Source: Didymella arachidicola
Taxonomy: Eukaryota > Ascomycota > Dothideomycetes > Pleosporales > Didymellaceae
Reading direction: 5' to 3'
Assembly (NCBI GenBank): GCA_016630955.3
Contig: CM049985.1
Location: 2,542,001 to 2,606,000, forward strand
DNA length: 64,000 nucleotides
A program made the translations under genes and the position numbers. The notes under the pieces are model-generated. The model made no database searches. It was given only the letters and a program-made list of their open reading frames with translations, and was not told the origin of the DNA. Of this stretch, positions 54,942-64,000 are shown in pieces. Numbering within the stretch: the stretch's first letter is position 1; every line of letters starts with the position of its first letter.

Positions 54942-55730
54942 TTAAGCGCGACGAAGCTCGCCATCGCCAGTGATCAGGGCATCGAGGCGAAAATCGGACT
55001 GGTCCATGGGGACAGACTCGTTCGGCGGAAGCAGCTGCTCGATCAAAGACAAACCAACTTTGAGGTGGTCAGTTAGCCCATCAGCCACGCTCGAATGCCA
55101 GTAATTCTTACCGCGAAAAGGCATATGCGTCGCCTGGTGACACCGACTCAGGAAGAAGTCATAAAAGCCCTTCCCATGCCCGAGTCGGCCAAAGCTGTGA
55201 TCGAAGGCCATTCCCGGCATGACGATAAGATCAAGACCATCGGTGATGTGTACAGACTTGCCACTGGTGATACCCATGCTGCCAAAGCAGTTCGCACGTG
55301 ACGAGATGGAATATTTGCTAGGCGTTGGAATCCCCCACTTGTCTGCCTCGAAGGACTCGAAGTCCTTAATGGAGGACAGCTCCACCATGTCCATGATCGA
55401 TTTTGGCTGGCCATCAATCGGATTGTCCAAGTTGTACGTATACGGGATGAAGACCTTTTTGCCCTGTTCAAGGGCGTCACGTACGATATCCGACGTATTG
55501 ACCTCGCCAGCGGGCATGGACAAGTACACGCTTATTCGCCGAGCGGCTTTGTACTCCGGCATTGCCAGCAGGGTATTGGTAGCATGCGTTGCTGCGACCG
55601 TCAACTGATCTGTACTGCTTTACTAACCGAAGAACTCACTTTGTATTGCTACAGCAGAATCAGACACGGCATTCAAAATGATCCTAATCTTCTTCCTCAT
55701 TTCCTTCTTGACTGTTACTACCGCTGCCAT
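54942..55730 (-). CDS. 5-formyltetrahydrofolate cyclo-ligase
   Basis: ATP-dependent conversion of 5-formyltetrahydrofolate to 5,10-methenyltetrahydrofolate. Two exons (55730-55640 and 55609-54942) around a 30-nt intron give 252 residues. The start MAAVVTVKKEMRKKIRIILN is the usual helix of the family. Conserved parts are SVYLSMPAGEVNTSDIV, KKVFIPYTYN, DLIVMPGMAFD and the nucleotide loop GRLGHGKGFYDFFL. The intron is very short (GTGAGT...ACAG) but the join restores IQNQLTVAATHATNTLL. The frame is also open for 32 codons upstream to an ATG at 55826, so a longer, possibly mitochondrial form is conceivable. It complements MET13 in folate one-carbon metabolism but is not adjacent to it. Confidence 0.9.
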
Positions 55731-56109
55731 CGTGAAAGCCCTTGCTCGAGTTGGCTGCTGCGGTGCAAGTAGCAACAAGTCTTTATACTCGACTGTATGA
55801 TGATGCAGCTGCGTGATGTGTCTCAATGCGAAAGAGTATTCCTCGATGGATTGATAAGGCTAATCCACTTCAACGGCACGTGCTAAAATGCGGGCGGTGG
55901 TAATGCTGGCGCGGCTGTGATCTGCGGCTAGCCTAGCCAACCCCGGTCTGACATCGCTGCCACTCGCCGCCTCCTTTGCGTTCAAGATCCAGGAACGCAA
56001 CCGCCATCCTCGTCACTCAACACCCAACACCGCCGCCCCGCCCTCCTGCGGATTCACATCACCGACCGCCAAATACGAACACTCGCTTGACTACACATAA
56101 ATCGACGCC
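55731..56109. promoter_or_regulatory. divergent promoter region, cyclo-ligase / ROT1
   Basis: 379 bp between opposed starts. The ROT1-proximal 150 bp is C-rich on the plus strand, as often seen in fungal 5' UTRs. No named site. Confidence 0.5.
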
Positions 56110-56994
56110 ATGGTGTCCTTCACCGCCATTCTGCTGCTCGCCGGCGCCATGATGCGCGCGCAGGCGCAAGACTTCACGGACCTGGTGGGCACTTGGAGCA
56201 GCAAGTCGAACTCGACATTCACCGGCGACGTGCGTCAATCATCTTTTGTGGTGTCTCAGCACGGAACTAACAACAGCAGGGCTTCTACAACCCCGTTGAT
56301 GACCACTTCACCGAGCCCAAGCACACAGGGATCAGCTACTCGTTCACCGCCGACGGTTATTTCGAGGAGAGTTACTACCGTGCCGTTGCGAATCGTATGT
56401 TTTCCACACATACGTGCATACCACCTAGTGCGGCCATAGCCGCATATGGACTGTAGAGGACAACTGCTAACACAGAGCAGCAACAAACCCTAAATGTCCA
56501 ACCGGCATAATCCAGTGGCAACACGGCAAATTCGTAAAAAATACTGACGGCTCGCTGAAGCTGTCTCCCATCAAAGTCGACGGCCGACAGATGTACTCGG
56601 ACCCCTGCGCGTACAAGAACTCGGTGTACACGCGGTACAACGCGACTGAGGAATTCCAGGTGCGGCGATTGTGTTAAATGACATGACATGCACTAACGGA
56701 TAGTAGCGCTATGAAGTCCGCATAGACGACTACCACAAGATCAAGCGCCTCAACTTATACAAGCACGATGGTAGCCCCCTCATGCCGCTCTACATCGCCT
56801 ACACCACGCCCAAGATGCTACCTACCACGACCCTTAACCCCCTTGTTACCGCGACCGCTACCGCAAAGGCGAAGCGCGGGCTGCCCATCGACCACGAAGT
56901 ATTCATGAGGAAGAGCGGGAACATGGCGGATAACGTCTTCTGGGCCGGTCTGCTAGCCAGTGGCGCTGGAGCGGTGCTTTGGTGGTTCTTCTAG
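56110..56994 (+). CDS. ROT1: ER chaperone Rot1
   Basis: Fungal ER membrane chaperone needed for folding of wall-synthesis and glycosylation enzymes. Four exons (56110-56229, 56280-56394, 56481-56659, 56707-56994) give 233 residues. A signal peptide (residues 1 to about 19) leads into DFTDLVGTWSSKSNSTFTG, GFYNPVDDHFTEPKHTGISY, SFTADGYFEESYYRAVANPTNPKCP and DPCAYKNSVYTRYNATEEFQRYEV, all Rot1 hallmarks, with Asn-x-Ser/Thr glycosylation sites. The C-terminus is a single membrane segment (FWAGLLASGAGAVLWWFF), leaving the bulk in the lumen. Junctions are in phase and fall between conserved blocks. Confidence 0.95.
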
Positions 56995-57846
56995 ACGTCT
57001 AAAGCGGCGGAGAGCAAGACGATGGGTATGGGCAGAGGTCGAGGATGAGCACGATATGGCGTTTGGAGTACAATGTAAGATTGGATATCAAGTATGGGTT
57101 GGACGGCTTTTGAAAGGCCAATTTGGGCAGCGCTTCGCTTCGAGTGCATTGCATAGACAGCACATATTTGTTTCTCAGAGCGTAGCGTAGCGTAACTTGA
57201 CATGATTACGAAAAGCTATGAGATCTATTTTAGTTCTTTGCACTTTCTCTAGGAGTGGGGTATTTTGCAGTACTAGATGATGGCGCGTGGTACAGGAAAC
57301 GAGCGGAATGGAAGGAGTAACGATGGGAGGCAGCAGAAGCCCGCAGCTTGTGACGTAACAGTTGATGTTGGGGTTTTACCAATCGCATGACGACGTTGTC
57401 CATGACCGCCGGCGAATTTCAACATGGCATTTGCGTCAACGCAGACGACTATGCATCACCCAGGCCTCGGGAAAGTCCTGTGTGGTATCTAAGCTATAAC
57501 GTCCGTAGAGAGCACGTATATTACAAGTGATCGCTTGCCAAGAGTGCTGCAAGGCTCGTAGATGACGTCGAGGTTGGTGGTGGCGCTGGTTCTGCCTAGG
57601 TGAAGCTCAGTGGGTACGATGAAGAGGCTGAATGGGAGGAAGACGTTGCCGTACGGTTGTCGATTCAGACCGTGTGCCCGGATGCACCCTACACGCTGGC
57701 GTCTCATGCATGTTCTATCTGCGTAGCGCACAGAGATCTGGATGACAGTCTCGTTGCCATATCGACACATGTGCGGTCCTCGTCCTCTGGGTCAGCCATC
57801 CTTTAGCATCATCTGATTCCTGTGCTCTTCCCACGCTGTCTTGCAG
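56995..57846. other. convergent 3' intergenic region
   Basis: 852 bp between the ROT1 and regulator 2 stops. No gene or repeat recognised. Confidence 0.45.
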
Positions 57847-60800
57847 TTACTGCAATCCTATCTTCTCCATACCAGCCCGTAAGTCTTCTTCCGTCCCGAA
57901 CACGTTCTTCGCCCAAGTTACCGTCCTTGACTTGACCGAGAACCTCCTTTCACCATCATCCTCGACGACTTCCTCCATGCGCGTCCCTTCGTCAATCGCG
58001 TTCTCCCCCTCTTTATGTCTCCATGTTGATGGACTTGCTATCTCATCCTCTAAGACTAAGGAGCCGTGCTCACCAGCTCTCCTGGTTCGCCGCTTGTACG
58101 GTGGTCCACGTCCCATTTGCGCCGCTCTTTCCCAACTAGTCTCGACACCTCTCGCAATCACACCTGCACTAGCCCAACCAGTGCGCCTGTCTATCTCTAG
58201 AAGGCGCGTGATAATCCATTCGCGCTGTGTGGGTGCTTGGTACTGCACGCCTGCGAAGAAAAGACCCATGGTGCCCTCTTGCAAAACGCTACCAAGGAAC
58301 GGTGACAAGTCTCCCACAGGCAATGTAATACCTGCAGATATGCGGCCAATGAGTGTTGCGTAGGGCCCGGTCGCTTGTGCGCAGGTTCCTGCAGCCATCA
58401 TCATTGCTGGTGGCATTGCGGGGTGAGCGCGCAAGAGGATGATTTTGCTGAGATGTAGAAGAGTCCAGATGATGCTGATGTCGTAGCTTCGATGCACAAG
58501 AGCAGGACCGAAAGGGGTCATCGTGCTTGTCTCGCCAGGTGGGATAACTTGAAGTTCTGCTGGCAGTGGCGCGAAAGCCTCGTTTCCGGACAGGATGTGG
58601 GCGATCGTTGCGTGGGCGGTGTCGATATCCTCCCATTCAGAGATTGCAGCATCGTAAGCAGCTGATAGATCTGCATACTGTGGATTGGGGGCCTTGGGTA
58701 TTTGAGGCGAGCGTTCATGGTCAGGATTTGCGTAATGCGAGGTGATGGGTGCGTGAGGTCGAGCAGGGGCCATGCCAAAAAAGTTCGGCATCTGTGGTGG
58801 CGGTCCTCTGGGAGGACTTTCATTTGGTGTTGGCGGGCTACCCACAGGAGGTCCATAGCCAGGAGGTGGTGGACCCGTCCAGCCCGGGGGCGGTCCTTGC
58901 ATCTTTGCAGGAGGAGGTCCAGCGCCAGGCGTCGGTGGCTGACCACTTCTCATACCTGCAGGTGAACCACCAGGCATGCCGGCTCTAGGTCGCCATTGCC
59001 CACCATCAGCTTTGACTTGCCGAAGCTTCCGCTCTCGGTCGCGACATGTGAAGTCTGCAATACGGCCAATGAGTAAAACAATGTGGTCATGAGAGCCGTA
59101 GAGTGCATCGGCACGGCCCAGGGGTGCTCGCGGTGGACAGTCGGACCATCTTCGATAGGGAGTGCTGCAAATGTGAGTCTTCGTAAATATCAGAATGTTC
59201 GAGGACATACATCAAAGGATTACCGCTAACACAGCTCTGCCACATGTCGTGACGGCAGTACCACCAGTACAGATCTTGAAGTGTTTCGAAGCTTTTCACA
59301 TCGAAGCCTGAAAGTCTTGTCTTCGTGTCCTGTCTAGTACCGTCGTCCTCAACGATCATACCAAACTCGTCATAACTGACCTGCTTGCCGATGATCGTGC
59401 TCACGAGATTTTCGTCAGGCTTGAGGTCCGTCTTCTGCAGGATGCCCTGAAGCTCATCTTGATCGAATATAATTCCAGGGTTTTGATGAGGAAAGCGTCT
59501 CTCTTCTGCATCTTGCGCCGCTTTCAGACGTCGAGCCTCCCGTGTCAGTGAGCGGAAGTCAAGCTCACTCAACAGTTGCGCTGCGCCGACAAGATGAGTC
59601 GACCACTTTGTGTGCTCAGCAGTCCACACCTCATAGAATGCGAGGAGTAAGGCTGTCGCCAGAGTAGGTATGGATAGCCGCTTCTTTGGGTGGCCAAGTG
59701 CTCGCCCTAACCGCTTCAACGAGTATGCATAGTGTTTATATGAAGGCGTGATAGAAGCTCCTTGAAGTCTTGCAATATGCAAACTTGACAGCGCAAGCAT
59801 GGCGTGGAGCAGCCCTTGATGGTTGAGAGCCTTGAGTGGTAAAACGTACGTCCAAAGTCCTTGTTGTGCAGGCGATGTGGGTCCTTCGAAGATCAAAGTG
59901 GAGTTGCGCGGATTCCGTTCGTAGATGGAGATGCTGACAGCAGTCTTGAGTCGTGCAAGGTTAGCGAACGCTTTGTGACAAATTCGAAGGGATATTCCGC
60001 TCAACTCGTGGCTTTTGCTGGCTGACTGCCGCCGCATTCGTGTGCACGCGTGGGTACAGGGAAGGGTCTTTGACCTATACTTACGACGTGGATGAAATGT
60101 GCAAAGACTCGTGCGGTCTTTGGGTTTCTCAGTGGGCTCGCCGCATATTCCGGCTTATAACGCGTCAAAAGACCTTCATACAGAAAAGCATCATAGCGCC
60201 TGATGCCAACCTCACTCGAGTTCTCGAAGTGTATGCGGCGAATGATCTCAAACTCCTTGCTAGCCACCAATGTGTTCTCCCCGTTACCGTCTTCTCGATC
60301 AGCCATATCTTCATCCGACTGCACGTCCCAATAATCATCGTCCTCGTATTCGATCGCGGCCTCGTCGAGGACTTGAGAGGGGCTGACATGGTCGCTGCCA
60401 GCGAAGCCGGCGAGAAGGAGCCTTGGTGATTCTGGCTGCGATTGGATGACGACCGTAGCTTGCTCTGGGTGTGGTGTCAAGGATCAGCTAATGTACTTAG
60501 GGAGGCACAGTGGCCGCGAGTGTCACTTCTGAATGTGAGGCGCTGGACACAGTGCTTGAGAGATGCCTTGATGAAGGGCCACTAAGGACAAGTAATGATA
60601 GTCATTGGGGTATTTGAGGTATGTAACTAGACATGGGACATACCGAGAACTGGTTGAGGTAAGTATTTTACATCCGCAAAATCATGTGAGGGTATCTGGA
60701 CAGGTGGATAAGAAGACGTAACATCTGGAGCATGTGGAACTGAAGAAAACTGGTAGCTAGCCTGGCTCACAAGAATTGGGCTTAACTGTGGGAGATGGCC

Positions 60801-61718
60801 TGAAATCTGTGGATGACTGTGATATCGATGCACAACAGGGCGTTGGCCTGCATACTGAGCGAAGATTTCCTCTCCCGTAGACATATCCGTTTGTTGGATG
60901 TATGCATTCTGGTCATCGCTTTGCGTTGGTGAAGGATAGTTCTGTTGGTAGAGGGCTTGACCAGGCAGCGCCCCTGAAGTAGCGAGCTTCTCGATATAGC
61001 TGTCATACGAGACCGGTGTCGGTTGATACAGGCCTTGGTTCTGTGGGTATCGTTGCGGATCTGGATATGCAGCATTCTGGCTGTGGGCATATGACGTGGA
61101 GAAGGTTGCGTGTAGTGGTGACGGGTGTGGTTGCGGGAAATATGATGTGGTTGGTGTAGGATTTTGTATGAGGTGGTGAGGTGAATGCAGCGGTTGTTGG
61201 TGATGTGGCGATGGTAGTGGCTGATTGTAGGTCTGCTCTGGAGAATAGCTCTCGGGCCCTGCAACGACTTGTGGGTGGGCTGGCATGCAAATGGCTCCAG
61301 CGGCGTCCATACTGGCCATGTCGAAGCTGCCTGAAGGCCGAGGCTGGAGAGGTGCGGGCGTATGCTCTTGAGTACGGCTGCCGCTCTGGGAGGCTCCATA
61401 CTGTGGATTACGTGCGCCAGGGAGCATCGATGTGTGGTATTGGATGGTACTAACGACGCCTGGGTGATTCGGCCAGTCTCCAATGGGTGGTTTGAAGATA
61501 ACTCGTTGGTTATACCCCTCGCACTGGCGCTTAGATTTGATACAGTTGGCACAGGTAGGGCGCTCTTCGCCGCACTTAATGCGGCGCTTGCGACAGGTCA
61601 AGCAACCTGTTTTGGTTCTCTTGCGCATCTTGGTAGCGGCTGTCGAGCCTGAGCCGTTGCCCGTCGGTGAAACATCGCCAGCGCCGCCCGGTGGTGACTT
61701 TGACCGGGCATCCGACAT
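57847..61718 (-). CDS. large Zn2Cys6 transcription factor (regulator 2)
   Basis: Four exons (61718-60644, 60464-60085, 59944-59211, 59164-57847) encode about 1,168 residues; an ATG at 61772 would add 18. The Zn2Cys6 cluster (CLTCRKRRIKCGEERPTC ANC...C) near residue 40 is followed by the conserved EGYNQRVIFKPPIGDWPNH segment. Residues 110-360 are Pro/Gln/His/Tyr-rich. The Fungal_trans_2 region starts near RVFAHFIHVTAVSISIYERNPRN and continues with LWTYVLPLKALNHQGLLHAMLALSSLH. It is interrupted by a Pro/Gly-rich stretch of about 100 residues (GPPPPGYGPP type) before the final helical part. The layout recalls the Neurospora acr-2 group from memory, which is a low-confidence link. Target genes unknown. 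Confidence 0.85.
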
Positions 61719-63285
61719 AGTGAATTGACGCTGTTTGTATGATTTCGATATCGAAGGCAAACGAGTGGACAAGGGTAAGCTGTCAAAGTCGACCTGGGGT
61801 GGGAAGCAGATAGTGTACTTGAGGAACCGCCTGATCTTGAAGCAAGCTCACTAGCCACTGCGGAGAGATGATGGCCCGCTTTGATGCGAGCACGGCAGCA
61901 CCAGGTTAGGGAATCGCTCCAGTCTATGGCGACCGGTAGTCGGTGAATTTTGCGGGGCCAAACGGTCACCAGAATGATGGTCGTCTCTTGACGTGAGTAA
62001 TGAGGTGACAGCACCGCTTATGACTGGACGGCGTACAAGATCGCTGCAGGGCGTGCAGGGCAAGAGCGAGACAGTACAAAGTTAATAATCCAAGCTCTCG
62101 GGACCTATGGAGAAACGGGTGTCTGTATTAGTTATACTGGATAAGGAAAGCACGCACCAAGTGTCAAAACGCCTCTTAAGAGGCCAAAAGAAGCAAGCGG
62201 CAAGCCGTCCGTTGGCAGACAGGACGAGAAGGCTGTACGTAAATTAGGGTTCCAGCAGGCCAGCGAGCTGAGAATGGCCTGGGTCTGAGGGGAAGAATTA
62301 AGCTGTTCCGGGACAAGCAGGGGCCACCATATGAAACAAGATATTCGATTGGTCTCTGTAGCAATTGCAGCGGAGACGGACAAGGACGAGAGTAGTCAGT
62401 AGGTGGATCTCAGAGGAAGCATGTTTCTGCTCGGCAGCGGTAGTGCAAAGAGCGATCGAGCTGTGTGCCAGACAACCGGGGCTGGTTGATGGCTTGCGCT
62501 AGGGCCGTGGAGGGCACCGTACCCAGGAACCGCAGAGTGAAGATGGCGGCTGTGGTCTGTGTGAGCGACCCAGGGATCATGGGTCTCTGGGCAGGCAAGC
62601 TAAGGGGAGGGGTACGTTGGATGGCGCTGACGGGACAGTTCACCCGCCCAGAATAGCAGCACGAAACTGATGAGCGTCTGTCTTCGTTGTTGAGTCTTGT
62701 GTCGAGTGACAGCGCGGTGAGTGTGCCGCGGGCGCAATCTTTCCCTCCGCCGAGTTCGGAAGCTTCGACGCGCCTGCCGACGCCGAGGTTCTTCCAACAT
62801 CAACAATTACTCAGGCCGATGAGCAAGCTCCTTCCACATGACGCATGTGTTCCTCAGCGATATCCAGCCAGTCGTCTGGAACCGGGCGATGATAGCCGCA
62901 GCGTTGACCTCACAGTTCGCACATACCCTAGCTTACGGCGCTACTGTTTGAATTCCGGTGGAACGTGGGAATCGGGAGAGCTGGCTGCGCTGGGGTTGCC
63001 GCCAGCAGATCTTGCGCTACCCTCAAAGCGTCCCGTGTGACAGCTTCTGACCATCATGCATCAACACGACGTAGACAGCAGGGCCTGTATTTACGGCTGT
63101 CTCGATCGCTCGCGCTCTATCGACCCTTGACCTGCAGCAACATCATCTGAGCCCTTGCCAGACCAGTCTAATCGCATCGTATCATACACCATGGTAGGTA
63201 TAAGTAATGCGAGCCTGGCCTGTGCAGCATACCTTATTGGACAAGTGCAACGAGGCAATATTTACCAAATCAACGCTTGTGGATA
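61719..63285. promoter_or_regulatory. upstream region of regulator 2
   Basis: 1.57 kb between the regulator start and the probable transposon edge. Frames up to about 138 codons exist without domains. A likely long 5' leader and promoter; nothing specific can be named. Confidence 0.4.
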
Positions 63286-64000
63286 ACGTACATGTACAAC
63301 GAGCGGACCGGTCAACGAGCGGGCCACTTTTGCCAAGACCACACCAAAACTCCCCCTATTATGGCCCAAAACACTACAAACTGGCGCTGCATAAGGCAAA
63401 ACAAGCTGTAATATTACTAAGAGACCTCTTCTACAGCATTCTTGCACGTTCGCGCGTTGTGCCCACTCTCTCCGCACCGTCCACAGCGTCGTTGGGATGG
63501 TTCACCTCCTTCAGCCCGAACCTGCTTCTTTGCCTTCTTACCATCACTACGCGCGCTAAACTCCTGCAGAGCAGCTATCCGCTGGCCCTCTTCAACCGCA
63601 AGGCTTCCCTTAGCTTGAATACGCTTTCTTTTGTGCGATTTACGTCGCGTGGCGGCCTTATTAGCCGCTCGAAGCTCAGTAATCTCCTGTTGTGCCAAAA
63701 CCAGCTTGTGCGCAATAATTGCTGCCCCCTTTGAGACCTTCTCAAACGCTTCAACTATAGAGGTTGGTGAGCTATTAACATGCGTCTGAATCCTCTTCTT
63801 CACAAGCGTTGATTGCGACCCAAATTCCAGGGTATTGCTTGGGGTTTGCGACTGCCAGAGCGGGCTGTTTTGGGGGAGTGGTGGCGATGGGGTGCGCAGC
63901 TTCACATCCAGGGCCAATATGACGCGATCTGGGGCAAAGGGAGCCAATCCGGCCCCTCGGAACCCTCCTTGAATGTTGCTAGGGGTAATAGCTTTCTTGT
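63286..64000. mobile_element. one end of a Fot/pogo-type (Tc1/mariner superfamily) DNA transposon
   Basis: The transposase 3' end lies at 63417, so the element terminus should be a little to its left. A candidate edge is the TA at 63284-63285, followed by a palindromic gtacatgtac (63288-63297) and two direct copies of caacgagcgg (63298-63307, 63313-63322), the kind of subterminal repeats these elements carry. The other end is outside the window, so the inverted repeat and TA duplication cannot be confirmed. Confidence 0.6.
63417..64000 (-). CDS. pogo-type transposase, C-terminal part (5' end outside window)
   Basis: The frame is open from the right edge to a stop at 63417 (about 194 codons). 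The first residues in view, AITPSNIQGGFRGAGLAPF, are the helix that follows the DDE catalytic domain in fungal Fot/pogo transposases, continuing into ALDVKLRTPSPP. A coiled helical region (AFEKVSKGAAIIAHKLVLAQ) and a basic stretch (RRKSHKRKRIQAKGSL) follow. A CCHC zinc knuckle CGRCGESGHNARTC ends the protein. No stop or frameshift is visible in this part, so this copy may be intact or young; the catalytic residues are beyond the edge. Confidence 0.88.
   Translation of the reverse strand, partial: KKAITPSNIQGGFRGAGLAPFAPDRVILALDVKLRTPSPPLPQNSPLWQSQTPSNTLEFGSQSTLVKKRIQTHVNSSPTSIVEAFEKVSKGAAIIAHKLVLAQQEITELRAANKAATRRKSHKRKRIQAKGSLAVEEGQRIAALQEFSARSDGKKAKKQVRAEGGEPSQRRCGRCGESGHNARTCKNAVEEVS

Noticed and set aside
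29317..55730. A folate gene cluster (MET13 with the cyclo-ligase)
   Set aside because: The two genes are about 24 kb apart with many unrelated genes between them, and no other folate gene is present.
1..64000. tRNA, 5S rRNA, CRISPR array or biosynthetic cluster
   Set aside because: I read for tRNA B-box motifs, 5S-like sequence, regularly spaced repeats and backbone enzymes (PKS, NRPS, terpene synthase) and saw none. A tRNAscan-SE or antiSMASH run would be decisive.

Overview
The window is nuclear DNA of a filamentous ascomycete (Pezizomycotina), most likely a Dothideomycete. The evidence is short spliceosomal introns of about 48-140 nt (most under 70 nt) with fungal branch and acceptor signals, two Zn2Cys6 regulators, fungal-only families (ROT1, RRN11, GVP36, GPR1/FUN34/YaaH, Fungal_trans_2) and a Fot/pogo-type transposase with a zinc knuckle. 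I saw no rRNA, tRNA, CRISPR array, bacterial operon or biosynthetic cluster. Exon boundaries were worked out by hand from GT/GC-AG signals, reading phase and remembered family alignments; no search was run.

Layout. 1-7.5 kb is almost gene-free; only the first 24 codons of a leftward secreted protein are visible at the left edge. 7.5-14.7 kb holds a histidinol-phosphatase, a gamma-glutamylcyclotransferase-like protein, a BAR protein (GVP36) and a Zn2Cys6 regulator. 14.7-19.3 kb is a 4.5 kb gap upstream of that regulator. 19.3-32.9 kb is dense housekeeping: a RING-H2 protein, RRN11, a GH47 mannosidase, URA5, TIM23, MET13 and a divergent triosephosphate-isomerase-like enzyme. 32.9-35.7 kb is another gap, upstream of an acetate-transporter-family gene (35.7-37.1 kb). 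A three-module PAN/Apple-like surface protein (38.6-40.2 kb) follows. 41.4-57.0 kb is dense again: NOG1, a GLO3-type ArfGAP, a DUF1989 protein, a RanBP2-type zinc-finger protein, MTR10, SME1, 5-formyltetrahydrofolate cyclo-ligase and ROT1. 57.8-61.7 kb is a very large Zn2Cys6 regulator, and the right edge enters a pogo-type DNA transposon.

How the genes fit together. They are mostly independent core genes, not an operon or cluster. Seven pairs are head to head and probably share promoters: HIS2-like/GGCT-like, RING/RRN11, URA5/TIM23, MET13/TIM-like, GLO3/DUF1989, MTR10/SME1 and cyclo-ligase/ROT1. Themes are ribosome biogenesis (RRN11, NOG1), RNA metabolism and nuclear import (SME1, MTR10), secretory pathway and glycoprotein quality control (GH47, ROT1, GLO3, GVP36), mitochondrial import (TIM23) and one-carbon metabolism (MET13, cyclo-ligase). 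I found no convincing new multi-gene system. The most unusual items are the isomerase paralogue, the PAN-module surface protein, a possibly myristoylated RING protein whose RING is split by a GC-AG intron, the zinc-finger orphan, and the long gaps in front of regulators.
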